Assembly: GCA_011525905.1 (NCBI GenBank) | Contig: WYBK01000238.1 | Location: 1 to 33,939, forward strand | Reading direction: 5' to 3' | Source of the DNA: Acidobacteriota bacterium | GTDB taxonomy: Bacteria > Acidobacteriota > Thermoanaerobaculia > Multivoradales > JAGPDF01 | DNA length: 33,939 bases | Notes under the pieces: model-generated | Seen by the model: only the letters and a program-made list of their open reading frames with translations | Told to the model about the DNA's origin: nothing | Databases searched by the model: none | Made by a program: the position numbers and the translations under genes | In this document: positions 8,396-16,390 of the stretch, piece by piece | Numbering within the stretch: position 1 is the first letter of the stretch | Layout: each line of letters starts with the position of its first letter

Positions 8396-10054
8396 ATGAC
8401 GTCTCGTCGCCTCGCACGATTCGCCCCGATCGCCGTCGCCGCCCTGGCGCTGGCGCCGCCGGCCCGGGGGCAGGAGCCCCCGCTCCCGGTCTTCGGGGAG
8501 ACCCTGGAGGTCAGGGTGGTCAACCTAGAGGTCGTGGTGACCGACCGGGATGGCCTGCCGGTGACCGGTTTGGCGCCGTCCGACTTCCGTCTGACGGTCG
8601 ACGGCGACGAGCTGCCGATCCGCTACTTCACCGAGGTTCGCGGCGGCGACGCCGTGGCCGTGGAGCCGGCCGTCGAGGGACGAACGGTGCCCTCGGTGCC
8701 CGAGCTGGTGGCGGGCGAGCCGGTCGGCACCTCCTACCTCGTCTTCGTCGACGACTACTTCACGCTCGCCCGGGACCGCGACCGCGTCCTGCGCGCGATC
8801 GCCGGCGACCTGTCGCGCCTCGGGCCCGAGGACCGGATGGCCATCGTGGCCTACGACGGCAACCGGCTGGAGATGCTGTCGAGCTGGTCCTCCTCGGTGC
8901 CCGAGCTCGAGCGCGCCCTCCGCCGGGCGGAGGCGCGGCCGGCGCTCGGCCTGCAGCGCCGATCGGAGCGGCGCAACCTCGCCGCCGACCAGCGGCTGCG
9001 GCGCGACGTCGGCGCGATCAGCGCCCGCAGCCCGCTCGACGGCCGCCTCGAGGTCACCGAGCGCTGGTATGCCGAGCTGCTCCAGCAGCAGGTGGGCAAT
9101 GCCGTCTCGGCTGCGGCCGCCGCGCTGCGCGGCTTCGCGAGTCCGCCGGGGCGCAAGGTCCTGATCCTCCTTTCGGGCGGCTGGCCCGGGGATCCGGCCG
9201 AATTCGCCGCCAACGACTTCTCGCGCGTGATGTTCGAGCCAGGGCTCGCGCGCGGCAGCGAGCTGCTCGAACCCCTGGTCGATACGGCCAATCAGCTCGG
9301 CTACACCATCTTCGGCGTCGACGTGCCCGGCATCGACGACGACGGGCTCGGCGACGCCGAGCTCACCGATCCGGCCGACCGCGAGGGCGGGACCCAGAGC
9401 TTCCTGCGCGAGTCGAGCGCCCAGTGGTCGCTGCAGTTCGTGTCGCGCGAGACCGGCGGCCGGGCGCTGCTCAACGCCCAGCGGCTCGAAGCGCTCGCCC
9501 GCGCCAGCGCCGACACCCGGAGCTACTACTGGATCGGCTTCGTGCCGGACTGGCAGGGCGACGATGCCCGCCACGAAGTCCGTCTGCAGGTGCTCCGCGA
9601 GGGCCTCGAGGTGCGCAGCCGGTCGGGCTATCTGGACAGCTCGCAGCGGCGCGAGGTGTCGATGGCGGTCGAGAGCGTGCTGCTCTTCGGCAGCGGGCCG
9701 AACGTGCGGCCGTTGCCGATCCAGGTCGGGCGGCCCAAGCGGGTCTCCGCGGGGGTCATGCGCGTCGACCTGGCCTTCGCCATCCCGCTCGACGGGCTCA
9801 CGCTGGTGCCCGCCGGCGGTGGCTACGCCACCCAGCTCGAGCTGCGGGTCGCCGCGCTCGACGAGCGCGGCGGGCGCTCCGAGATCCCGGTCGTCCCGAT
9901 CCGCCTCGACTTCGCCGAACGCCCGGCACCGGGGCGCTACGCCCGCTACGAGACGGCGGTCGAGCTGCGCCGGGTGCGCAACCAGGTGGTCGTGGCGGTG
10001 TACGATCCGGCGAGCGGCGTGATCCACTCGGCTTCCCTGGAGATCGCGCCGTGA
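8396..10054 (+). CDS. Secreted VWFA-related protein (Acidobacterial type), copy 1
   Basis: A 552-residue exported protein. Residues 1-26 (MTSRRLARFAPIAVAALALAPPARGQ) are a clear Sec signal peptide. An N-terminal beta domain at about 35-75 follows (VRVVNLEVVVTDRDGLPVTGL, then SDFRLTVDGDE). The VWFA-like core runs from about residue 105 to 380: the first strand is TSYLVFVDDYFTL and a later strand is RKVLILLSGGWPG. The metal-binding DxSxS motif is absent (VDDYF in its place). After the SYYWIGFVPD strand there is a C-terminal beta domain. The architecture matches the VWFA-related domain family expanded in Acidobacteria; its function is unknown. AGGAG at 8385-8389 is a good ribosome binding site for the ATG. 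The next gene is a paralogue that starts inside this stop codon. Confidence 0.88.
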   Translation: MTSRRLARFAPIAVAALALAPPARGQEPPLPVFGETLEVRVVNLEVVVTDRDGLPVTGLAPSDFRLTVDGDELPIRYFTEVRGGDAVAVEPAVEGRTVPSVPELVAGEPVGTSYLVFVDDYFTLARDRDRVLRAIAGDLSRLGPEDRMAIVAYDGNRLEMLSSWSSSVPELERALRRAEARPALGLQRRSERRNLAADQRLRRDVGAISARSPLDGRLEVTERWYAELLQQQVGNAVSAAAAALRGFASPPGRKVLILLSGGWPGDPAEFAANDFSRVMFEPGLARGSELLEPLVDTANQLGYTIFGVDVPGIDDDGLGDAELTDPADREGGTQSFLRESSAQWSLQFVSRETGGRALLNAQRLEALARASADTRSYYWIGFVPDWQGDDARHEVRLQVLREGLEVRSRSGYLDSSQRREVSMAVESVLLFGSGPNVRPLPIQVGRPKRVSAGVMRVDLAFAIPLDGLTLVPAGGGYATQLELRVAALDERGGRSEIPVVPIRLDFAERPAPGRYARYETAVELRRVRNQVVVAVYDPASGVIHSASLEIAP

Positions 10055-11811
10055 ACTTGGAGGCTCTCGACTTGCATCCCCGCCGCCGATCGACTCTCGC
10101 CCTCGTCGCCGCGCTCCTGACGCCGCTCGTCCTCGTCGCGCAGCCGGCGCCCCCCGCCGAGAGCGCGGGCGCCGACGACCCGGCCGCCGACCAGCCCGGC
10201 GCCGTGGCCGAGGGCCCCGAGTTCTTCGAGTCGATCGACGTCAACGTGGTCAACGTCGACGTCTACGTCACCGACAAGAAGGGGAACCGGATCACCGGCC
10301 TGGCGCGGGACGATTTCGAGCTCTACGAGGACAAGAAGCCGGTCCAGATCACCAACTTCTACGCGGTCGAGGAGGGCCGCGCCGTCTCGGCCCCCGCGGC
10401 GGCGGCGCCCGGCGCGCCGCCGGAGGCCGGCGTTCCGCCCGGCGCGCCCGATGTGCTCGAGATCCCCGAGGACCAGCGCCTCCACCTGGTCGTCTACATC
10501 GACAATTTCAACATCAAGGTCTTCGACCGCAACCGGGTGTTCGCCGGCCTGCGCGAGTTCCTGCGCACGTCGCTCTCGGACGGCGACCGGGTCATGCTGA
10601 TGACCTACGACCGGGAGTCGCACGTCCGCCGGCCGTTCACCAGCGACGGCGCGACCATCGCCTCGGCGCTCTTCGAGATCGAGCGGATCTCGGCGATGGG
10701 CAACAGCGCCGAGCGTGACCGCCAGGACGTCCTGAAGGAGATCCAGGAGGCCGAGGATCCGACCTACGCCACCCTGCGCGCGCGGACTTACGCCGAATCG
10801 GCGTTCAACGACCTGACCTTCAGCCTGAACGCGATCAAGAACACCGTCTCCTCGCTCGCCGGGCTGCCCGGCCGCAAGGCGATCCTCTACGTTTCGAGCG
10901 GCCTGCCGTTGGTCGCCGGCGAGGACGTCTTCCACGCCATCCAGGAGAAGTGGACGAGCGCTTCGAGCGCGATCATGGAGGCGCGCCAGTACGACGCGAC
11001 CCGGCGCTACCAGGAGATCCTCGCGCAGGCCAACGCCAACCGGATCACCTTCTACACGATCGACGCCGGCGGGCTGCGGGTCTCCACCTCGATCTCGGCC
11101 GAGCACGCCCGCGCCAACGCCACCGGTTTCGTCGACTCGATCTACTTTGCCAACCTGCAGGGCTCGCTGCAGATGATGGCCGAGCGCACGGGCGGCAAGG
11201 CGATCTACAACACCAACGACCCGACCAAGGGTCTCGGACAGGTCGCCGACGACTTCCGCACCTACTACTCGCTCGGCTACCAGCCGGCGCACAGCGGCGA
11301 CGGCCGCTACCACGACATCGAGGTGCGCACCAAGCGCAAGGACTGGGTGGTGCGCCATCGCGACGGCTACCGCGACAAGACGGTCGAGGCGCGCATGGCC
11401 GACGGCGTGCTCTCCTCGCTCTACTTCGACGTCGAGAACAACCCGCTCGAGGTGGCGATCGACCGGGGGCGCGCGACGCCGCGCGACGACGGCCACTACC
11501 TGGTGCCGGTGGAAGTGCGCATCCCGATCGGACGTCTGACTCTGCTGCCGCGGGGCGAGACCCTGGCCGGGCGGATGCGGCTCTACGTCGCCGCCATGGA
11601 CACCCGCGGAGGGATCTCGGAGGTCCAGGAGATCCCGATCAACGTCGAGATTCCGGCGGGGGAGATCGACCGGGCCCGCACGCAGCACTACGTCTACCAG
11701 GCGCAGCTGCTGATGCGCAAAGGGGCGCAGAAGCTCGCCGTCGGCGTACGCGACGAGCTCGCCTCGGTCTCCTCCTTCACCGTGCGCACCATGAACATCG
11801 GTGCCGGATGA
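10051..11811 (+). CDS. Secreted VWFA-related protein (Acidobacterial type), copy 2
   Basis: A 586-residue paralogue of the preceding gene. It has a signal peptide (RRRSTLALVAALLTPLVLVAQP), an Ala/Pro linker, and the beta domain INVVNVDVYVTDKKGNRITGL-like segment with DDFELYEDKKPVQI. The VWFA core follows: LVVYIDNFNIKVFDRNRVF, later GRKAILYVSSGLPL and RITFYTIDAGGLR. It ends with the YYSLGYQPAHSGDGRYHDIEV module also found in copy 1. The DxSxS metal site is replaced by IDNFN. GTG at 10051 overlaps the upstream TGA and has GGAG at 10039-10042. A TTG at 10072 with GGAGG at 10059-10063 is an equally good start and gives a tighter signal peptide. The frame is open upstream within copy 1, but that is a shadow. 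Function unknown; likely periplasmic or surface. Confidence 0.87.
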   Translation: MNLEALDLHPRRRSTLALVAALLTPLVLVAQPAPPAESAGADDPAADQPGAVAEGPEFFESIDVNVVNVDVYVTDKKGNRITGLARDDFELYEDKKPVQITNFYAVEEGRAVSAPAAAAPGAPPEAGVPPGAPDVLEIPEDQRLHLVVYIDNFNIKVFDRNRVFAGLREFLRTSLSDGDRVMLMTYDRESHVRRPFTSDGATIASALFEIERISAMGNSAERDRQDVLKEIQEAEDPTYATLRARTYAESAFNDLTFSLNAIKNTVSSLAGLPGRKAILYVSSGLPLVAGEDVFHAIQEKWTSASSAIMEARQYDATRRYQEILAQANANRITFYTIDAGGLRVSTSISAEHARANATGFVDSIYFANLQGSLQMMAERTGGKAIYNTNDPTKGLGQVADDFRTYYSLGYQPAHSGDGRYHDIEVRTKRKDWVVRHRDGYRDKTVEARMADGVLSSLYFDVENNPLEVAIDRGRATPRDDGHYLVPVEVRIPIGRLTLLPRGETLAGRMRLYVAAMDTRGGISEVQEIPINVEIPAGEIDRARTQHYVYQAQLLMRKGAQKLAVGVRDELASVSSFTVRTMNIGAG

Positions 11812-12245
11812 CCGCCGCGCGGAAGGGCTGGACCGGTTCGGTGCGCGAGCTCGGCCTCGCGGCCGGCGACCTGGTGCGGGCGGAGATCTCGGCGCTCGCC
11901 TCGGACCTGGGGGCGTCGGGCCGCGCCCTGGTCTCGGCGCTGCTCGTCGCGGCGGTGGGCGGTGCGGTCGCCTTCTGGGCGCTCGGCCTTCTCGTCGATC
12001 TCGCGATCGAGCTGCTCGCGCTCGTCCTGCCGCGCTGGGGCGCGGTCGCGGTCGTTTTCGGGGTCTTCGCCGTCACGGCGGCGCTGTTGCTGCTCTGGGC
12101 CCGGGCCCGATTGCGCAGGATCGAGGCGCCCGACGCCACCGTCCGCCGGCGGCTGGCCGACAGCCGGCGCTGGTGGGCCGAACGGGTGGCGCCGGAGCGG
12201 GAGGTCCTGGCGGACGACCGGCTCGACTCGGAGGAGCCCTCGTGA
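11808..12245 (+). CDS. Holin-III-like (phage holin superfamily) membrane protein
   Basis: A 145-residue membrane protein starting at an ATG that overlaps the preceding stop (ATGA, 11808-11811). It has an amphipathic N-terminal stretch containing LGLAAGDLVRAEISALASDL, two transmembrane helices at about 40-65 and 72-100, and a charged Arg-rich C-terminus. This is the layout of the Phage_holin_3_6 / YqjE-like family, which is chromosomal and widespread in bacteria and not diagnostic of a phage. No lysin or phage structural gene is near. Translational coupling to the VWFA genes suggests an envelope role with them. Function not known. Confidence 0.72.
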   Translation: MTAARKGWTGSVRELGLAAGDLVRAEISALASDLGASGRALVSALLVAAVGGAVAFWALGLLVDLAIELLALVLPRWGAVAVVFGVFAVTAALLLLWARARLRRIEAPDATVRRRLADSRRWWAERVAPEREVLADDRLDSEEPS

Positions 12246-12454
12246 GCGATTCCCTCGAGAGGAGCCGGCGGCGTTTCGAGCGCAGCCTGGCCTCGCTGCA
12301 GGATTCGATCGAGAGCGAGATCGGCTGGGCGCCGCGCGCGGCGCCCTGGGCCGGCATGCTGGTGGCGGCCGCCGCCGGGCTGGCGCTCGCGCTCGGCCTG
12401 CGACGCAAGCTCCCCGAGTGGCGCGCGCGGCGCCGGCTCGGCGACGGACGCTGA
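12242..12454 (+). CDS. Small single-span membrane protein
   Basis: A 70-residue protein beginning with GTG at 12242, overlapping the upstream TGA at 12243-12245. The N-terminal half is a charged, probably helical segment (SLERSRRRFERSLASLQDSI). One transmembrane helix follows at about residues 37-55 (AGMLVAAAAGLALALGL), then a basic tail. It resembles the short companions (YqjD/DUF3618-like) commonly encoded next to YqjE-type proteins, but I cannot assign a family from sequence alone. It closes the four-gene operon that begins at 8396. Confidence 0.6.
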   Translation: MSDSLERSRRRFERSLASLQDSIESEIGWAPRAAPWAGMLVAAAAGLALALGLRRKLPEWRARRRLGDGR

Positions 12455-12504
12455 GCCCGGCGAGCTCGTCCCGGCGGCCGCGCGCGGCGGTGGCCGGCGG
12501 GGAC

Positions 12505-12536
12505 TACAATCTTGCCGTGCTCACGTCCATCGAGGT
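12505..12536 (+). promoter_or_regulatory. Promoter -10 and ribosome binding site of nnr
   Basis: TACAAT at 12505-12510 matches the sigma-70 -10 consensus at five of six positions. It lies 50 bp after the last stop of the VWFA operon and about 32 bp before the nnr ATG. GAGG at 12532-12535, 7 nt before ATG 12543, would serve as ribosome binding site, so this mRNA has a normal leader. No good -35 is visible in the GC-rich upstream sequence. Confidence 0.5.
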
Positions 12537-12542
12537 CGGGTG

Positions 12543-14075
12543 ATGAGGATCCTCGGCACCGCGGAGTCACGGGCCTTCGATCGGCGTGCGATCGAGGAGC
12601 TGGGCGTCCCCGGCCCCGTCCTCATGGAGAACGCCGCCCTGGCGGTGGTCGAGGCGGTGGCCGAGCGCTTCCCCCGGGCGCGACGGGTCGGCATCGTCTG
12701 CGGTCCGGGCAACAACGGCGGGGACGGCCTCGCGGTGGCCCGCCATCTGGAGACGCGCGGTTACGAGGTCGCCGTCGCTCTGGACCGGTTCGGCGGCCGC
12801 CTCTCCGACGACGCCGAGCTCCAGCTCGGCATCTGCCGCGGGCTCGGTCTCGAGGTGCGCGAGCTCGAGCCGGAGCAGGAGGACGAGCGCTTGGCCGACG
12901 TCGATCTCCTGATCGACGCCCTCTTCGGCACCGGCCTGTCGCGCCCGCTCGCCGGCGCGGCGGCCCGCAGGGTCGAGGCCCTCGCGCGGCTCGCCGCGCC
13001 CCGCCTGGCGATCGACCTGCCGAGCGGTCTCGATGCCGATAGGGCGCGTCCGTTCGGGCCGGTGCTCGCGGCCGACCTGACCGTGACCTTCGTCGCCCCG
13101 AAGCCGGCGCACGTGCTGCCGCCGGCCTGCGACCTCTGCGGGGAGCTGGTGGTCGCCGACCTGGGCGTGCCGGCCCCGCGGGAGCAGGCCCCGGGCGCGC
13201 TCCACCTGCTGCTCTCCGAGGAGGTGGGCGGCTGGCTGGTGCCGCGCGATCGCGATGCCCACAAGGGGCACTTCGGCCATCTGCTGCTGGTCGCGGGATC
13301 GCGCCGCCTGCCCGGCGCGGCGATCCTCTCGGCGCGCGCGGCGGTGCGCGGCGGCGCCGGCCTGGTCACGGTCGCCGCGCCCGCGGAGCTCGCCGCCGCT
13401 CTCGCTGCCGCCTCGCCCGAGTCGATGCAGCTGCCGCTGCCGGTAACCGCGACCGGGGGGGCGGCCCGGTCCGGCCTCGAAACGCTGCTCGCCGCCGCCG
13501 CCGAGCGCACGGTGGTCGCCGCCGGGCCGGGGCTCGGCCGCGATCCGGAGACGCTCGCCCTGGTCGAGGAGCTCGCGCTCGCCACCGACCGGCCCCTGCT
13601 GCTCGACGCCGACGGGCTCGCACCGTTCGACGGCGCCGCGGAGCAGCTCGCCACCCGGCGCGCGCCGACGGTGTTGACGCCGCATCCGGGCGAGCTCGGG
13701 CGGCTCCTGGGCCGCCCGACCGCAGAGGTGCAAGGGGACCGGCTCGCCGCGGCCCGCGAGGCGGCCGCGCGCGCCGGCGCCATCCTGGTGCTCAAGGGTC
13801 GCCGGACGCTGATCGCCGCGCCCGACGGCGAGGCCTGGGTGAACCCCTCCGGGGGGCCCGAGCTCGCCTCGGGCGGGAGCGGCGACGTGCTCACTGGCCT
13901 GATCGCCAGCCGCCTGGCCCAGGGGGACGACCCGGCCGTCGCCGCGGCGCTCGGGGTACACTTGCACGGCCTGGCCGGCGACCTGGTCGCCGAGCGCCGT
14001 GGCGGGCCTGCGGTCCCGGCGGCCGAGCTCGCCGAGGCGATCCCCGAGGCCTATCGGCGGCTCGCTCCAGCATGA
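12543..14075 (+). CDS. nnr: Bifunctional NAD(P)H-hydrate epimerase / ADP-dependent dehydratase
   Basis: A 510-residue metabolite-repair enzyme that restores damaged NAD(P)H hydrates. The N-terminal YjeF_N epimerase domain (about 1-205) has the GPGNNGGDGLAVARHL loop and LIDALFGTGLSRPL. The C-terminal ribokinase-like dehydratase domain (about 225-505) has HKGHFGHLLLVAGSR, LTPHPGELGRLLG and ASGGSGDVLTGLIASRLAQG, which contains the catalytic Asp. Both domains are complete. ATG 12543 is preferred to the adjacent GTG 12540 because of the GAGG 7 nt upstream. The TGA overlaps the tsaE ATG; the nnr-tsaE (yjeF-yjeE) neighbourhood is conserved across bacteria. Confidence 0.96.
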   Translation: MRILGTAESRAFDRRAIEELGVPGPVLMENAALAVVEAVAERFPRARRVGIVCGPGNNGGDGLAVARHLETRGYEVAVALDRFGGRLSDDAELQLGICRGLGLEVRELEPEQEDERLADVDLLIDALFGTGLSRPLAGAAARRVEALARLAAPRLAIDLPSGLDADRARPFGPVLAADLTVTFVAPKPAHVLPPACDLCGELVVADLGVPAPREQAPGALHLLLSEEVGGWLVPRDRDAHKGHFGHLLLVAGSRRLPGAAILSARAAVRGGAGLVTVAAPAELAAALAAASPESMQLPLPVTATGGAARSGLETLLAAAAERTVVAAGPGLGRDPETLALVEELALATDRPLLLDADGLAPFDGAAEQLATRRAPTVLTPHPGELGRLLGRPTAEVQGDRLAAAREAAARAGAILVLKGRRTLIAAPDGEAWVNPSGGPELASGGSGDVLTGLIASRLAQGDDPAVAAALGVHLHGLAGDLVAERRGGPAVPAAELAEAIPEAYRRLAPA

Positions 14076-15364
14076 GGCGCTGGCGCAGCACGAGCGAAGC
14101 GGAGACGCGGGAGATCGGCCGGCGGTTGGCCGAGGAGCTCGCCCCGGATCGGGCGCTGCTGCTCACCGGCGACCTCGGCGCGGGCAAGACCGTGCTGGTC
14201 CGCGGGCTCGCCGAGGGTCTGGGAGTCGATCCGGCCGAGATCCAGTCGCCCACCTTCACCCTGGTGCGCGAGCACGACGGGCGGAGCGTGCGGCTGCTGC
14301 ACTTCGATCTCTACCGGCTCGAGCCGCACGAGGTCGAGGCGGCGGGCCTCGTCGAGGCCCTCTTCGGCCCGGGAGTCAAGGCAGTGGAGTGGGCGGAGCG
14401 GCTCGGCTTCGAGATCCCCGGGGCGCTCCGCCTCGAGGTGCGCGCGCGGGAGGGGCGGCGCGAGGTCGTGGAGCTGGAGCAGGCAACCCAGGATTCGGAG
14501 GAATCGATGGCGATTCGCAAGGTGGGAGTTCTCGGCTGCGGCCTGATGGGCGCGGGCATCGCCGAGGTGGCGGCCAAGGCGGGGTTCGAGACGGTGGTTC
14601 GGGAGGTCGGACAGGAGTTGCTCGACCGCGGCATGAAGCGCTTGCGCGGCTCGCTCGACCGGGCGGTGGAGAAGGGCAAGCTCGACGGCGCGGCGCGCGA
14701 CGCGACCCTGGCGCGGCTGACCGGCACGACCGAGCTGGAGCCGTTCGCCGACTGCGACCTGGTGATCGAGGCGATCGTCGAGAATCTCGACGAGAAGAAG
14801 CGGATCTTCGGCGCGCTCGACGCGCTGGTGCAGAAGAGCGCCCTGTTCGCCACCAACACCTCGTCGCTCACGGTCACCCAGCTCGCGATGGCGACCGAGC
14901 GTCCCGACCGGGTGATCGGCCTCCACTTCTTCAACCCGGTGCCGGTGATGAAGCTGGTCGAAGTCGTGCGCACGCTGATGACCGACGAGGGCGTGCTCGC
15001 CGAGGTGACCGCCTGGTGTCGCGCGGTGGGCAAGACGCCGGTCGCCTGCAAGGACAACTCGGGTTTCATCGTCAACCGGCTGCTGGTGCCCTACCTGCTC
15101 GACGCCATTCGCGCGCTCGAGGAGGGGGTCGGCACGGTCGAGGACATCGACGAGGCGATGAAGCTCGGATGCGGCTACCCGATGGGGCCGTTCACCCTGC
15201 TCGACTTCGTCGGTCTCGACACGACCTACTACATCGCCGAGATCATGTTCGAGGAGTACCGCGAGAAGCGCTTCGCGCCGCCGCCGCTGCTCAAGCAGAT
15301 GGTCCAGGCGCGCCGCTTCGGCCGCAAGAGCGGCCGCGGCTTCTACGACTACGCCGGGAAGTGA
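14072..15364 (+). CDS. tsaE: TsaE fused in frame to 3-hydroxyacyl-CoA dehydrogenase
   Basis: A single open frame of 430 residues. Residues 1-143 are a complete TsaE, the ATPase that helps TsaB/TsaD make N6-threonylcarbamoyladenosine on tRNA. Walker A is GDLGAGKT (33-40), followed by SPTFTLVREHDGR, HFDLYRLEPHEVEAAG and AVEWAERLG. After REVVELE and a linker of about ten residues (QATQDSEES), the frame continues without a stop into a full 3-hydroxybutyryl-CoA dehydrogenase from Met146. The junction has its own GGAGGA and ATG (see next entry), so the cell may make the long fusion, a separate dehydrogenase, or both. TsaE is normally a stand-alone protein of about 150 residues. A lost stop codon in assembly cannot be excluded. 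ATG 14072 overlaps the nnr stop. Confidence 0.8.
   Translation: MRRWRSTSEAETREIGRRLAEELAPDRALLLTGDLGAGKTVLVRGLAEGLGVDPAEIQSPTFTLVREHDGRSVRLLHFDLYRLEPHEVEAAGLVEALFGPGVKAVEWAERLGFEIPGALRLEVRAREGRREVVELEQATQDSEESMAIRKVGVLGCGLMGAGIAEVAAKAGFETVVREVGQELLDRGMKRLRGSLDRAVEKGKLDGAARDATLARLTGTTELEPFADCDLVIEAIVENLDEKKRIFGALDALVQKSALFATNTSSLTVTQLAMATERPDRVIGLHFFNPVPVMKLVEVVRTLMTDEGVLAEVTAWCRAVGKTPVACKDNSGFIVNRLLVPYLLDAIRALEEGVGTVEDIDEAMKLGCGYPMGPFTLLDFVGLDTTYYIAEIMFEEYREKRFAPPPLLKQMVQARRFGRKSGRGFYDYAGK
14497..14509 (+). promoter_or_regulatory. Internal Shine-Dalgarno and start codon at the tsaE/dehydrogenase junction
   Basis: GGAGGA (14497-14502), 4 nt spacer, ATG (14507-14509). It falls exactly at the domain boundary, where TsaE homologues normally end and dehydrogenases begin. 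This is one of the best ribosome binding sites in the window and argues that the dehydrogenase can be initiated independently. Confidence 0.6.
14507..15364 (+). CDS. 3-hydroxybutyryl-CoA dehydrogenase (internal start within tsaE fusion)
   Basis: Counted from the internal ATG at 14507 this is a 285-residue protein, close to the usual length of stand-alone (S)-3-hydroxybutyryl-CoA dehydrogenases. The NAD-binding motif VLGCGLMGAGIAEVAAKAG is at residues 8-26. NTSSLTVTQLA carries the conserved Ser/Asn region, and GLHFFNPVPVMKLVEVV carries the catalytic His. DNSGFIVNRLLVPYL and GCGYPMGPFTLLDFVGLDT form the C-terminal dimerisation domain. It interconverts acetoacetyl-CoA and 3-hydroxybutyryl-CoA in fatty-acid or butanoate metabolism. 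GGAGGA at 14497-14502 sits 4 nt before the ATG, a strong ribosome binding site inside the TsaE frame. Confidence 0.85.
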   Translation: MAIRKVGVLGCGLMGAGIAEVAAKAGFETVVREVGQELLDRGMKRLRGSLDRAVEKGKLDGAARDATLARLTGTTELEPFADCDLVIEAIVENLDEKKRIFGALDALVQKSALFATNTSSLTVTQLAMATERPDRVIGLHFFNPVPVMKLVEVVRTLMTDEGVLAEVTAWCRAVGKTPVACKDNSGFIVNRLLVPYLLDAIRALEEGVGTVEDIDEAMKLGCGYPMGPFTLLDFVGLDTTYYIAEIMFEEYREKRFAPPPLLKQMVQARRFGRKSGRGFYDYAGK

Positions 15365-15374
15365 GCCGGCGCTC

Positions 15375-15383
15375 TGCTAGGAT
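15375..15383 (+). promoter_or_regulatory. Extended -10 promoter of the phoH-ybeY-corC-era cluster
   Basis: TGCTAGGAT is an extended -10 (TGn-TANNNT) located 11 nt after the dehydrogenase stop. The start codon of the PhoH gene is 47 nt further on, so this mRNA would have a leader of about 40 nt. The hexamer is identical to the one before lgt (6435-6440). Confidence 0.5.
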
Positions 15384-15430
15384 CGAGGCGCCTTGAGGCC
15401 GGCCCGACCTCCCGCCCCCGCGCTCCGAAG

Positions 15431-16390
15431 ATGACCGAGCTCACCCTCGCCGAGGAGGGCATCGACCTCCTCTTCGGCACCCGCGACGAGAACCTGAAGC
15501 GGATCGAGGCCGCCTTCGGCGTCCAGCTGGCGGCGCGCGGCAACCAGGTCTTCATCGAGGGGGAGGAGGTCGCAGCGGCGACCGCCCGCACCCTGGTCGA
15601 GCAGCTCTCCAAGCTGCTCGAGAAGGGCTACCGGCTGCGGCCCGAGGACGTCAACACGGCGATCCGGGTGATCGGGGAGGACCCCGCGACCTCGCTGATC
15701 GACTTCTTCCTCGCCGAGGGGCAGATGTCCTCGGTGCGCCGGCTGATCTCGCCGCGCAGCCTGAACCAACAATGCTACGTCAAGGCGATGGCCGAGTACG
15801 ACATGGTCTTCTCGATCGGACCGGCCGGGACGGGCAAGACCTACCTGGCGGTCGCCATGGCCGCGGCGGCGCTGGTGGAGAAGCGCGTGAAGCGGCTGAT
15901 TCTCGCGCGGCCAGCCGTCGAGGCGGGCGAGAAGCTCGGCTTCCTCCCCGGCGATCTGGCCGAGAAGGTCAATCCCTATCTGCGTCCGCTCTACGACGCC
16001 CTCTACGACATCCTCGGCTACGACAAGGTCGGTCGGATGCTCGAGCGGGGGATGATCGAGGTGGCGCCGCTCGCCTTCATGCGTGGGCGCACGCTCAACG
16101 ACGCCTTCGTCATCCTCGACGAGGCGCAGAACACCACCAGCGAGCAGATGAAGATGTTCCTGACGCGCATCGGCTTCCACTCGAAAGCGGTGATCACCGG
16201 CGACGTCACCCAGATCGACCTGCCGAAGACCGTGCAGTCGGGGCTGAAGCACGCGGTCGAGGTGCTCGAAGGGGTCGAGGGGATCAAGTTCGTCCGCTTC
16301 GACGAGCGCGACGTCGTCCGCCACCCGCTGGTGCAGAAGATCGTCTCCGCCTACGATCGCTTCCCGGCGCGCGCCGAGAGCGAGCCGTGA
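15431..16390 (+). CDS. ybeZ: PhoH-family ATPase (PhoL/YbeZ)
   Basis: A 319-residue PhoH-like NTPase. The N-terminal region (about 1-100) resembles the KH-like part of PhoL proteins. The P-loop domain follows, with Walker A GPAGTGKT at 130-137 and Walker B VILDEAQN with Asp230/Glu231. Further motifs are ARPAVEAGEKLGFLPGDL, the TTSEQMKMFLTRIG sensor region, and ITGDVTQIDLP. YbeZ proteins work with YbeY in rRNA maturation, and the adjacent ybeY supports that. No clear ribosome binding site precedes the ATG. The TGA at 16388-16390 overlaps the ybeY GTG. This is the first gene of a conserved four-gene cluster. Confidence 0.94.
   Translation: MTELTLAEEGIDLLFGTRDENLKRIEAAFGVQLAARGNQVFIEGEEVAAATARTLVEQLSKLLEKGYRLRPEDVNTAIRVIGEDPATSLIDFFLAEGQMSSVRRLISPRSLNQQCYVKAMAEYDMVFSIGPAGTGKTYLAVAMAAAALVEKRVKRLILARPAVEAGEKLGFLPGDLAEKVNPYLRPLYDALYDILGYDKVGRMLERGMIEVAPLAFMRGRTLNDAFVILDEAQNTTSEQMKMFLTRIGFHSKAVITGDVTQIDLPKTVQSGLKHAVEVLEGVEGIKFVRFDERDVVRHPLVQKIVSAYDRFPARAESEP

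Noticed and set aside
9424-10050. N-terminal extension of the second VWFA protein into the first VWFA gene
   Set aside because: A signal peptide begins right after 10051, with good ribosome binding sites at 10039 and 10059. Sequence before it is a shadow of copy 1.
11808-12245. Prophage remnant suggested by the holin-like gene
   Set aside because: No integrase, lysin, terminase, structural gene or attachment repeat is nearby. The gene is coupled to chromosomal VWFA genes and this family is widespread outside phages.
13999-15396. Alternative frame covering tsaE and the dehydrogenase, considered as evidence for a frameshift at the junction
   Set aside because: It is Arg/Gly/Ala-rich and shows no TsaE or dehydrogenase motifs. 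Both domains are intact in the 14072 frame, so there is no frameshift within either domain.
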